Source: an uncultured Elusimicrobia bacterium
GTDB lineage: Bacteria > Elusimicrobiota > Elusimicrobia > UBA1565 > UBA9628
DNA: 5,381 nt
NCBI GenBank assembly: GCA_903874575.1
Contig: CAIQSZ010000469.1
Coordinates: 1 to 5,381, forward strand
Reading direction: 5' to 3'
Shown: piece after piece, positions 1-5,381 of the stretch
Layout of the letters: the number at the start of each line of letters is the position of its first letter
How positions within the stretch are numbered: the first letter of the stretch is position 1
Program-made: the position numbers and the translations under genes
The notes under the pieces: generated by a model
What the model saw: only the letters and a program-made list of their open reading frames with translations
What the model was told of the DNA's origin: nothing
Databases searched by the model: none

Positions 1-3
1 CTT

Positions 4-780
4 TCAAGGAGACGAGATTCGGCGCCAGCGCGCTAGAGAGTCCTTCAGCGACCGAACCCCGACGGTATCGAACGCGCCCAAGGATTCGCGCGCCGCGCTC
101 AACGCGCCGGGCTCGCGCAAGCTCAGCGCCGCGCGGGCCAGGCGAGCGGGGTAGCGTCGTCCGCCGAGGACGACATAGGGGTCCTCCGACGGAAAGTTCA
201 ACTCGCCCAGTTCCGCGGCATGCAAGGCGTAGAGGTCCTCCAATTCGACGAGGCGCACGGCCGCCCGCGGCGGTCCCTCGGATTCGACGGCCGCCCACGC
301 GGCGGCGGGCGACTTTTCGAAAGCCGCCAGGAAACGCGCCGCGCGCTGGAATTCCGGCGCGCCGGGAACCGGCCCCGCCTGGGCCGCGCGCAGGGCCTTC
401 GACAGCGCCGCATCCTCGGACGCGAGCTCGACGACGACCTGCGCGGTCCACTGGCGGCCGGCCTGCTCGGCCTCGATCAGGGGGATCGGCGCGGAAATCG
501 CGGCGCGCGCGAGGGCGCGCGCGTACTCGGCTTCGGCCTCGCCCGGCGGGAGGCCGCTCAGGCGCCCCAGGTCGACGACGATCTCGGGCTTCGGCCCGCC
601 GCGCGCATCGACGGCCAAAGGCAAACCCGAATCATGCGTTTCGCGCCGGGACGACGCGGCCGCGGCGACGAGCAGGCGACGCGCGGCGGCGCTGACCGAC
701 AGGCGCGCCTCCAGCAGGGCCACGGCCGGGGGCGGCGAAGCCGCGGCGGCGACGGCGAGCAACAAGAGCGCGAAGGGCAT
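4..780 (-). CDS. Exported protein of unknown function, 258 aa
   Basis: I do not recognise the family. The first ~21 residues look like a secretion signal: a hydrophobic Leu/Ala stretch (residues 3-14), then a Pro-rich segment, with possible signal peptidase I sites after Ala14 or after the Ala-Val-Ala at 19-21. There is no lipobox Cys, and no Cys anywhere, so a periplasmic or secreted soluble protein is more likely than a lipoprotein. No further membrane segment is visible. The mature part is rich in Ala, Arg and Glu and looks alpha-helical, with one more strand-like stretch near residues 66-72 and a Gly-Gly-Arg-Arg-Tyr-Pro segment near 207-212. The ATG at 780 shares its A with the TGA of the upstream amidinohydrolase-like gene (TGATG), and I see no Shine-Dalgarno motif before it, so expression by termination-reinitiation is inferred. 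The stop is at 4-6 and the gene is complete. The reading is sound; the function is unknown. Confidence 0.8.
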   Translation of the reverse strand: MPFALLLLAVAAAASPPPAVALLEARLSVSAAARRLLVAAAASSRRETHDSGLPLAVDARGGPKPEIVVDLGRLSGLPPGEAEAEYARALARAAISAPIPLIEAEQAGRQWTAQVVVELASEDAALSKALRAAQAGPVPGAPEFQRAARFLAAFEKSPAAAWAAVESEGPPRAAVRLVELEDLYALHAAELGELNFPSEDPYVVLGGRRYPARLARAALSLREPGALSAARESLGAFDTVGVRSLKDSLARWRRISSP

Positions 781-1682
781 CAGAATAGGAACTGTTTAAG
801 GCAGTAAACGGAACCGCCGGACTTGATGAACTCCGAGGTGTCCACCTCGCACACGCCCAGCCCGAGCGCGTGCACATGGTTGGAGACGGCGTTGGCGCCC
901 TTCTGCAGTATCGCCGTCTTCAAGTTGATGACGGTGGCGTTGCATGCCATCTTCGCGAGCGCGTCGTGCTCGGTGGCGGTGACGACGATCGGGAAAATCT
1001 TCAAGATGAGTTCCAGGCTGGCCGCGTCGAACGCGGCCGGATGAATCAGCACGGCCTCCGACGTGAGCGGGCAGAAGCAGGTGTCGAGGTGATAGAAGCG
1101 CTCGTTGACCAGCTTGAGCAGAATGACCGGCGCGTGGAACGCCTTGGCCACCTGCTCGAACACCTCGGGATCGGAGCGGAAGCCGAAGCCGCCCCACAGG
1201 AGACGCTTGCCCGGATGCCAGATCGCGTCGCCCGCGCCGTCGAAGGTCGAGTGGCCGCCGGCCCGAAGCTTCATGACCCGGTAGCCGGCCGCCTTGTACC
1301 AGTCCTCGAACGCGGCGACCTCTCGCCCTCGGGACGAGCGGCGCATCGACGAGAGCAGCGCGACCTTCTCCCCGTCCGGCCGCGTGCCGGCCAACGACTG
1401 GTTGGCGCAGAACACCATGTCCTCAAGACCCGGCGTCGGCTCGATCAGCCGGACAGGACAGCCCGAGGCGTCGAAGGCCTCCTTGAGTTCGGCCCACTGG
1501 CGCCGAGCCTTCGGCAGGTCCACGCCGCCGACATGGCTGGAGATATAGGGATTTTTGAGCGCGAGGACGCGGTAGTGGTCCGGAGGACACATCAGCACGC
1601 CCGAAGGCTGGGGCATCGGAGGGCAGTTCTTCAGAGAGAAGCCCTGGAAGTCGTGGATACGACGGTATATCTTCGTGCTCAC
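780..1682 (-). CDS. DDAH / arginine deiminase-like guanidino-modifying enzyme (pentein fold), 300 aa
   Basis: This is a member of the amidinotransferase/dimethylarginine dimethylaminohydrolase branch of the pentein superfamily, cytosolic enzymes that attack guanidino carbons through a Cys thioimidate. Family landmarks appear in order: MCPPDHY (31-37), DMVFCANQSL (88-97; usual form MVFxAN), FDGAGDAIW (147-155; usual FEGAGD), GFGFRSD (165-171; usual GYGxRTD), YHLDTCFCPL (197-206, with His198 and Asp200) and GGSVYCLKQ (289-297, with Cys294 as the expected nucleophile). The catalytic set therefore looks intact, and 300 aa is normal for the family. I chose the GTG at 1682 because GAGGAG lies 8 nt before it and it overlaps the previous stop as GTGA. 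The first internal ATG (codon 23) lacks a ribosome site. The frame stays open upstream to 2063, but that stretch is an Arg-rich shadow. Substrate is unresolved: dimethylarginine, arginine (deiminase or dihydrolase) or another guanidino compound are all possible. Confidence 0.9.
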   Translation of the reverse strand: MSTKIYRRIHDFQGFSLKNCPPMPQPSGVLMCPPDHYRVLALKNPYISSHVGGVDLPKARRQWAELKEAFDASGCPVRLIEPTPGLEDMVFCANQSLAGTRPDGEKVALLSSMRRSSRGREVAAFEDWYKAAGYRVMKLRAGGHSTFDGAGDAIWHPGKRLLWGGFGFRSDPEVFEQVAKAFHAPVILLKLVNERFYHLDTCFCPLTSEAVLIHPAAFDAASLELILKIFPIVVTATEHDALAKMACNATVINLKTAILQKGANAVSNHVHALGLGVCEVDTSEFIKSGGSVYCLKQFLF

Positions 1683-2944
1683 GAGAAATTCTCCTCGACG
1701 AATAGATCGGCGAACGCGTCCGGCGTCGTCTCGGACGCGACGTCCGGCGCGTCGGCGCGGCGCACGCGCACGCGTCCCGGTCCCGCCGCCTCCCAGGCCC
1801 TCGCCTCGCGCACCGACACTCCCGGGGGGGCGACGCTGTGGACGATCGGCAGCAGCACCAACGGACGTCGTCGCACCGCACGGCTCGCAATAATACGGAA
1901 AAGCCGGCGACGCACCGGCGTCTCGCGCGTCAGATCGCGGCGCAGGTCGAGCATCAGGGCGGGACGGCGCGCGTCGGGCACCTCCAGGGCGGAGACGGCG
2001 GCGACGGCGGCGTCTTCCACGCTCTCGCCCGGCAGCAGGCCCGCGCACGCGGCCATCAACCACGCGTCGAACACGCGCCAGATTCCCTTCGGCATGAACG
2101 CCTGCTCGGCGGCGACGCGCTCAAAACGGCGAAACGACGCGTCGGCGCGCAGTCTCGCCTGCGCGGCCGGCGCGTCGGCGACGTACGGACTCTCGCGACG
2201 CACGCGCCGGGCCCATTCGCGCACGCCGTACAATACGCGCCCCGTCGTCGGAATGCCCCCCGACAGCACCATCCCCACTTCGCCGCCTCCGGCCAGCACG
2301 CCGAGCAGCCGCGCCGGCATCGCCGTCCACGACGCGCGCGGCGTCAGACTCGGCCCCGCGTGCCCGCGCCCCAACGCCAGCCTGTCGAGGCCCAGATGGT
2401 AGGTCCCCATGAAGCCCGCGTACAAGCCTTCCTCGACGATATTGGCCGCGTCCAGCGCGAACGGGTCTATGGCCGCGACCATCCGCGGACGGCACGGCCG
2501 CCCGCGCACCGCGCGCAGGGCCAGGGTCGCGTGCCGCGCCAGTTCGAAGTTGAGATGCGCCAAGCTCCCCATCGCCGGAGGATGGGAGATCAGCGCCAGG
2601 AGCGCCGGCGCGCGTCCCGCGCGCGCCTCCACGTCCCGGGCCAACGCGCGGGCGCGCAGGATGGCAGGCCCGCCCGCGTCGAACGGATAGACGTTCGGAG
2701 AAGACAGGCGCGCGTAAACTTTGTCGTGGAAGGCGACGTTCCAATCGCCCGGGACCGCCTCCATCAGCTTGCCGGCTCCGACCCCGAGGACGCGGAAAAA
2801 AGGCTCGATGAAGCGCCGCTGGAACTCGGTCTTCACCGGCAGGGGGATTCCCGCCCGCTCCAGCTCAAGTTCGTAAGCGCGCGTCACGATCCGCAAGAGA
2901 TCCTGGGCGGTACCGGTGCGCGACGAGGGATGGGCGGACGGCAT
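1679..2944 (-). CDS. Uncharacterised 421-aa protein, no recognised family
   Basis: I cannot assign a family. The protein is Ala- and Arg-rich and looks soluble, with no signal peptide and no clear membrane helix. Segments that look constrained rather than low-complexity are residues 39-53 (aromatic-rich, with RRFIEPFF), 67-75 (DWNVAFHDK), 121-138 (HPPAMGSLAHLNFELARH), 158-182 (including IDPFALD and EEGLYAGFMGTYH), and 219-240 (a Gly-rich stretch, GGGEVGMVLSGGIPTTGR). His, Asp and Glu are spread through these blocks, which would suit an enzyme, but this is inference. It begins 18 nt after folA with no strong Shine-Dalgarno motif, so a start a few codons further in is possible. Its last codons contain the ribosome site of the next gene, and its TGA overlaps that gene's GTG. 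A seven-C run occurs at 1830-1824 (codons 372-374). Placement in the operon is clear; the function is open. Confidence 0.82.
   Translation of the reverse strand: MPSAHPSSRTGTAQDLLRIVTRAYELELERAGIPLPVKTEFQRRFIEPFFRVLGVGAGKLMEAVPGDWNVAFHDKVYARLSSPNVYPFDAGGPAILRARALARDVEARAGRAPALLALISHPPAMGSLAHLNFELARHATLALRAVRGRPCRPRMVAAIDPFALDAANIVEEGLYAGFMGTYHLGLDRLALGRGHAGPSLTPRASWTAMPARLLGVLAGGGEVGMVLSGGIPTTGRVLYGVREWARRVRRESPYVADAPAAQARLRADASFRRFERVAAEQAFMPKGIWRVFDAWLMAACAGLLPGESVEDAAVAAVSALEVPDARRPALMLDLRRDLTRETPVRRRLFRIIASRAVRRRPLVLLPIVHSVAPPGVSVREARAWEAAGPGRVRVRRADAPDVASETTPDAFADLFVEENFS
1691..1696 (-). promoter_or_regulatory. Ribosome binding site deciding the GTG start of the amidinohydrolase-like gene
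   Basis: GAGGAG lies 8 nt before the GTG at 1682. It is encoded by the Glu-Glu codons four and five residues from the end of the upstream 421-aa protein. It is the strongest Shine-Dalgarno motif in the window and settles the start against the internal ATG at 1616, which has none. Confidence 0.8.
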
Positions 2945-2962
2945 CGGCCCGATTCTACCGCA

Positions 2963-3448
2963 TCAGCGGCGCTGGAGGACGATGAATTCGAAACGGAACG
3001 GATCCGCGCGCTCTTCCCGGGAGAGGACGCGATAGTCCGACCAGTCGAACTCGGGAAAGCGCGCGTCGCCCTCGAAGTCGCGGTCGAGCAAAGTCAGGTA
3101 GATACGGTCCGCGCGACCCAACGCCTGGCGGTAGATCTCTCCGCCCCCGATCACGCAGACCTGGTCATGGCCGGGAACCTCGGGAGCCGACGCTTGGTCG
3201 AGCGCCGCGTCGAGCGAGGCGACCGTGCGGCAGCCCTCGATCGACAAGGCCGGGTCGCGGGAAACAACGAAGTTGGTGCGGTTGGGCAGGGGCTTGCCGA
3301 TGGCTTCGAAGGTCTTGCGCCCCATGACGATCGGATGTCCCGTGGTGATGCGGCGGAAAGCCTTCATATCCTCGGGAAGGCTCCAGGGAAGGCGGTTGCC
3401 CGCTCCGATCACCCGGTTGCGCGCCATGGCGACGACGATTGAGATCAC
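2963..3448 (-). CDS. folA: Dihydrofolate reductase, 161 aa
   Basis: It reduces dihydrofolate to tetrahydrofolate with NADPH in the cytosol, regenerating the folate oxidised by thymidylate synthase. Length and sequence match the chromosomal E. coli type (159 aa). Numbered from the GTG start, the N-terminal strand ISIVVAMARNRVIG (2-15) is followed by the substrate loop LPWSLPED (20-27) with Trp22 and catalytic Asp27 at the same positions as in E. coli, GRKTFE (43-48) for NADPH, Arg57 for the folate glutamate tail, VIGGGEIY (99-106) for the cofactor, and YLTLLD (117-122) with the conserved Thr119. I chose the GTG at 3448 because it gives the standard DHFR N-terminus and has GAGG 5 nt upstream. 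The longer frame from 3505 would add 19 non-homologous residues and overlap thyA. It lies 7 nt after the thyA stop, so co-translation is expected. Confidence 0.97.
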   Translation of the reverse strand: MISIVVAMARNRVIGAGNRLPWSLPEDMKAFRRITTGHPIVMGRKTFEAIGKPLPNRTNFVVSRDPALSIEGCRTVASLDAALDQASAPEVPGHDQVCVIGGGEIYRQALGRADRIYLTLLDRDFEGDARFPEFDWSDYRVLSREERADPFRFEFIVLQRR

Positions 3449-3453
3449 CGTGG

Positions 3454-3457
3454 CCTC
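3454..3457 (-). promoter_or_regulatory. Ribosome binding site deciding the folA GTG start
   Basis: GAGG begins within the thyA TGA stop (TGAGG) and sits 5 nt before the GTG at 3448. It supports that start over the longer frame beginning inside thyA. It also places termination of ThyA translation directly on the folA initiation site, consistent with coupled and balanced synthesis. Confidence 0.7.
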
Positions 3458-4250
3458 AGACCGAAATCGGAGCCTTGATGGCCGGGTGCGGGTCGTAGCC
3501 TTCAAGCGTGAAATGCCCGTACCTGAAGTCGTCGATCTCGCTCACCGAAGGGTCCAGCGTCATCATCGGCAAGGACCGAGGTTCGCGCGCGAGCTGGAGG
3601 CGGGCCTGGTCGAGATGGTTGAGATAGAGGTGCGCGTCGCCCAAAGTGTGGACGAGGTCGCCGGGCTTCAGGCTCGTCGCCTGCGCGATCATCATGGTCA
3701 ACAACGCGTAGCCGGCGATGTTGAAGGGCACTCCCAGGAATACGTCGGCGCTGCGCTGGTAGAGCTGGCACGACAGCCGCCCGTTCGCTACATAGAACTG
3801 CATGAAAGCGTGGCACGGCGGCAGGGCCATCTTCTCCAGTTCGCCCACGTTCCACGCGCTGACGATCAGACGGCGCGAGTGCGGATTTTTTCGAATCTCC
3901 TCGACGAGCCGGGACATCTGGTCGACGGGCTCCCCCTCCGCCGTCCTCCAGCCGCGCCACTGCGCGCCGTACACCGGTCCGAGATTCCCCTGCTCATCGG
4001 CCCACTCGTCCCAGATCGTGACGCCGTTCTCCTTCAAATAGCGGATGTTCGTGTCGCCGCTCAAGAACCAGATCAGTTCGTGAATGATGGACTTCAGGTG
4101 CACCTTCTTCGTCGTCACCAAAGGGAATCCCGCGCCGAGGTCGAAGCGCATCTGATGACCGAAGACGCTGAGCGTCCCCGTACCGGTGCGGTCGTCCCGA
4201 CGCGTTCCCTCGTCCAATATCCGCCTCAGGAGATCATGATAGACTTTCAT
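3456..4250 (-). CDS. thyA: Thymidylate synthase (ThyA type), 264 aa
   Basis: It converts dUMP to dTMP using 5,10-methylene-tetrahydrofolate as both carbon donor and reductant, leaving dihydrofolate for the adjacent folA product. The protein has the same length as E. coli ThyA and aligns without visible gaps. Landmarks are DRTGTGT (20-26, with the phosphate-binding Arg21), the TIWDEWADE block, SRR (phosphate-binding Arg pair near 126-127), the catalytic Cys146 in LPPCHAF, QLYQRSADVFLGVPFNIA (conserved Asp169 and Asn177), GDAHLY, and a C-terminus ending IKAPISV. The ATG at 4250 is the only sensible start: it matches the E. coli N-terminus, and an in-frame TGA lies at 4268-4266. The Shine-Dalgarno region is poor, and a candidate -10 lies so close to the ATG that a very short or absent leader is possible. 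It is the first gene of the minus-strand operon. Nothing suggests loss of function. Confidence 0.98.
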   Translation of the reverse strand: MKVYHDLLRRILDEGTRRDDRTGTGTLSVFGHQMRFDLGAGFPLVTTKKVHLKSIIHELIWFLSGDTNIRYLKENGVTIWDEWADEQGNLGPVYGAQWRGWRTAEGEPVDQMSRLVEEIRKNPHSRRLIVSAWNVGELEKMALPPCHAFMQFYVANGRLSCQLYQRSADVFLGVPFNIAGYALLTMMIAQATSLKPGDLVHTLGDAHLYLNHLDQARLQLAREPRSLPMMTLDPSVSEIDDFRYGHFTLEGYDPHPAIKAPISV

Positions 4251-4255
4251 CGGCT

Positions 4256-4264
4256 CTAGTCTAG
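4256..4264. repeat. Tandem CTAG motif (CTAGTCTAG), possible operator half-sites
   Basis: Two CTAG tetramers are separated by one base, forming a 9-bp inverted repeat 5 bp upstream of the thyA ATG and overlapping its candidate -10. CTAG is scarce in many bacterial genomes and appears in some operator sequences, so the pair is noticeable. The symmetry does not extend outward, and a chance occurrence remains likely. Confidence 0.25.
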
Positions 4265-4287
4265 GTCATTGCGGACGCTCAGGCCAA
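4258..4287 (-). promoter_or_regulatory. Candidate sigma70-like promoter for thyA
   Basis: On the minus strand, TTGGCC (4287-4282) and TAGACT (4263-4258) each match the -35 and -10 consensus at 4 of 6 positions and are 18 nt apart. The predicted transcription start would fall at or within a few bases of the thyA ATG, implying a nearly leaderless mRNA. Matches this weak occur by chance, so this is only a candidate. Confidence 0.25.
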
Positions 4288-4296
4288 GACCCAACG

Positions 4297-4307
4297 GCGG
4301 GCCCCGC
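4297..4307. repeat. GC-rich 11-bp palindrome in the divergent region
   Basis: GCGGG and CCCGC arms flank a single central C. With no loop it cannot form a normal hairpin, but the dyad could serve as a protein-binding site between the two promoters. In DNA this GC-rich, short palindromes of this kind are frequent, so the call is weak. Confidence 0.2.
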
Positions 4308-4341
4308 TCCGGGCGCGAGCAAATTTGATAGCCTCTGACCG

Positions 4342-5381
4342 ATGATCACTTCACTATCGCTGTTCGTCGCCGCCATGGCCGCGGCCCAGGCGGTCGACAA
4401 AGGCTACGTCGTCCGCGTCGACTCCGCGACGGTCTGGCTGGACCTGACCGCCGCGGACGGCGCGTCCGCGGGACGCGCGTTCGAGGTTTATACGGAAGGC
4501 GAGGAACTCAAGCATCCCGCCACGGGCGCCAGCCTGGGCCGCGTGCAGAACTCGGTCGCGCGAGGGCTCCTCAAGGACATGAGCGACAAGTTCTCTACGG
4601 GCGAAATTCTCTCTAAGACCGCGGAGATCAAGACCGGCCAGCGCGCCCGTCTTACGTCCGCCGCGCCCGCCCCGAAGCCCGCGACGCCGCGCGCCGCCGG
4701 AGAAACGGAGGGACGCACGCCGAAAACGCAGGGCGCGACCCTGGATTTCGCCGTCAACGCGATGACCGTGGGCGACTTCGACGGCGGCGGCAGGCCCCAG
4801 ATCGTTCTGGCCTCCGAAAACACGGTGATGCTGTACGCCTATCCGGCCGCCGACGCCAAGCCGCTCGCGTCGATGACCTTACCCGGCACCGGCCTGCGCA
4901 TCCTAGGCCTGGAAGCCGCGGCTTTAGACGGCGCGAAACGCGCGTCGCTGTTCGTCTCCGTGTACGACGAAGCGTTCAAGCGCTTCGAAACCCGCGTCCT
5001 TAAGATGGAGTCGGGCAAGTGGCTCAAGACGGCCGAGCTTGCGTTCCTGACGCGCGGGTACCAAGACCCCGCGGGCGAGCGCCGGATCGCGACCCAGCAG
5101 GTCCTGGACGACAAGACCTTTCCGTTCGGCGCCCTCTATCCGCTGACTTTTACCGACGGCCGATACGCGCAGGGACGGCCTTCGCTGGGCTACCGCCGCG
5201 TCGATTGGCTGTTCTCATTCACGACGGCGAAACTGGGAGCCGTGGACGCGCCGATATTTCTCACGCCCGTGCACGCCCTTCGCGTCCAACTGGGCGGAGA
5301 CTATTGGCGCACGCCGGACGAGGATTACGGCCAGACCCCGTTGCGCGTGCGCTGGCAGGAACGCCTGCTCGAGTTCAATCC
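4342..5381 (+). CDS. Exported protein with FlgT-C-like domain and FG-GAP/VCBS-like blades (3' end outside window)
   Basis: The frame is open from the ATG at 4342 to the window edge: 346 codons and two bases, with no stop. The start cannot lie further upstream because an in-frame TGA occurs at 4336-4338. Residues 1-17 form a short hydrophobic signal-like segment ending AQA, but without Lys or Arg before it, so export is likely rather than certain. Residues 20-104 resemble the FlgT C-terminal-type beta domain: VVRVDSATVWLDL, a DG-ASAGR-FEVY core, PATGASLGR and GQRARL. A Pro/Ala/Thr linker (105-133) follows. Residues 141-156 read like an FG-GAP blade (VGDFDGGGRPQIVLAS, near 143-158), and a more degenerate blade follows around 185-207 (LDGAKRASLFVS). 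Such proteins are probably beta-propeller surface or periplasmic proteins; the exact role is unknown. No good Shine-Dalgarno motif precedes the ATG. This gene is divergent from thyA and probably functionally unrelated to it. Confidence 0.82.
   Translation, partial: MITSLSLFVAAMAAAQAVDKGYVVRVDSATVWLDLTAADGASAGRAFEVYTEGEELKHPATGASLGRVQNSVARGLLKDMSDKFSTGEILSKTAEIKTGQRARLTSAAPAPKPATPRAAGETEGRTPKTQGATLDFAVNAMTVGDFDGGGRPQIVLASENTVMLYAYPAADAKPLASMTLPGTGLRILGLEAAALDGAKRASLFVSVYDEAFKRFETRVLKMESGKWLKTAELAFLTRGYQDPAGERRIATQQVLDDKTFPFGALYPLTFTDGRYAQGRPSLGYRRVDWLFSFTTAKLGAVDAPIFLTPVHALRVQLGGDYWRTPDEDYGQTPLRVRWQERLLEFN

Larger units (their letters stand above)
4251..4341. promoter_or_regulatory. Divergent intergenic region between thyA and the plus-strand gene
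   Basis: These 91 bp separate two genes transcribed away from each other, so both promoters should lie here or just inside the flanking coding sequence. Toward thyA there is a weak sigma70-like pair. Toward the plus-strand gene the only -10-like hexamer I see is TTTGAT at 4324-4329 (4 of 6 consensus), with no convincing -35 in the GC-rich stretch before it. Neither start codon has a strong Shine-Dalgarno motif. No terminator is expected in a divergent region, and none is seen. Confidence 0.75.

Noticed and set aside
5..13. AAGGAGA-like ribosome site on the plus strand near the left edge
   Set aside because: It lies within the end of the minus-strand 258-aa gene, and no plausible plus-strand coding region begins after it.
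1683..2063. Upstream extension of the amidinohydrolase-like frame to an ATG at 2063
   Set aside because: The added ~127 residues are Arg/Gly-rich and overlap the 421-aa gene in another frame. The GTG at 1682 has a strong ribosome site and fits the family length.
870..2402. 510-codon open frame on the plus strand opposite the amidinohydrolase-like and 421-aa genes
   Set aside because: It lies antisense to genes with recognisable motifs or tight operon spacing. Its translation is Arg/Ala-rich with no recognisable domain, as expected for a shadow frame in GC-rich DNA.
1838..3442. 534-codon open frame on the plus strand opposite the 421-aa gene and folA
   Set aside because: It is antisense to a clear dihydrofolate reductase and has Arg/Gln/His-rich shadow composition. 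It breaks no gene boundary and has no family motif.
3449..3505. Longer folA start at the ATG at 3505
   Set aside because: It would add 19 residues unlike any DHFR and overlap thyA by 50 nt, whereas the GTG at 3448 gives the standard N-terminus and a ribosome site.
3225..4259. 344-codon open frame on the plus strand opposite thyA
   Set aside because: It is antisense to an unmistakable thymidylate synthase. Its sequence mirrors the conserved thyA codons and shows no domain of its own.
4306..4320. GCTC...GAGC hairpin in the divergent region as a possible terminator
   Set aside because: The arms are only 4 bp with a 7-nt loop and no T-run, and no gene ends there.
4488..5114. Two minus-strand open frames of 111 and 91 codons inside the plus-strand gene (4488-4823 and 4839-5114)
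   Set aside because: Both are shadows of the FlgT-C/FG-GAP-like gene, whose plus-strand translation has coherent signal, domain and linker structure. The minus frames have none.

Overview
The window is a GC-rich, gene-dense bacterial chromosomal segment. There are five genes on the minus strand (positions 4250 down to 4), a 91-bp divergent intergenic region, and the first 346 codons of a plus-strand gene that runs off the right edge. I see no tRNA, rRNA, CRISPR array, transposase, integrase or other mobile-element signature. High GC, ordinary Shine-Dalgarno motifs, GTG starts and overlapping genes indicate a bacterium. A secreted protein with an FlgT-C-like domain followed by FG-GAP-like blades would suit a GC-rich Gram-negative lineage such as Elusimicrobiota or a deltaproteobacterial-type group. 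This placement is a guess; no marker in the window settles it.

The minus-strand genes, read 5' to 3', are: thyA (thymidylate synthase, 4250-3456); folA (dihydrofolate reductase, 3448-2963); an unrecognised 421-aa protein (2944-1679); a DDAH/arginine-deiminase-like guanidino-modifying enzyme with a complete catalytic set (1682-780); and a 258-aa exported protein of unknown function (780-4). Spacings are 7 nt, 18 nt, a 4-nt GTGA overlap and a 1-nt TGATG overlap, so one operon with translational coupling is likely. No terminator is visible after the last gene, whose stop lies 3 bases from the window edge, so the operon may continue.

ThyA makes dTMP and converts methylene-tetrahydrofolate to dihydrofolate; FolA reduces dihydrofolate back to tetrahydrofolate. 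These two genes form the well-known thymidylate cycle. The three downstream genes have no obvious biochemical link to it. The most distinctive local arrangement is the unknown 421-aa protein overlapping the amidinohydrolase-like gene, followed by the coupled exported protein.

The divergent region at 4251-4341 must hold the promoters of both transcription units. It contains a weak candidate promoter for thyA, a tandem CTAG motif and a GC-rich imperfect palindrome. The plus-strand gene begins at 4342, fixed by an in-frame stop two codons upstream. I found no convincing new defence, mobile or regulatory system. The findings below are modest and mostly concern gene architecture.
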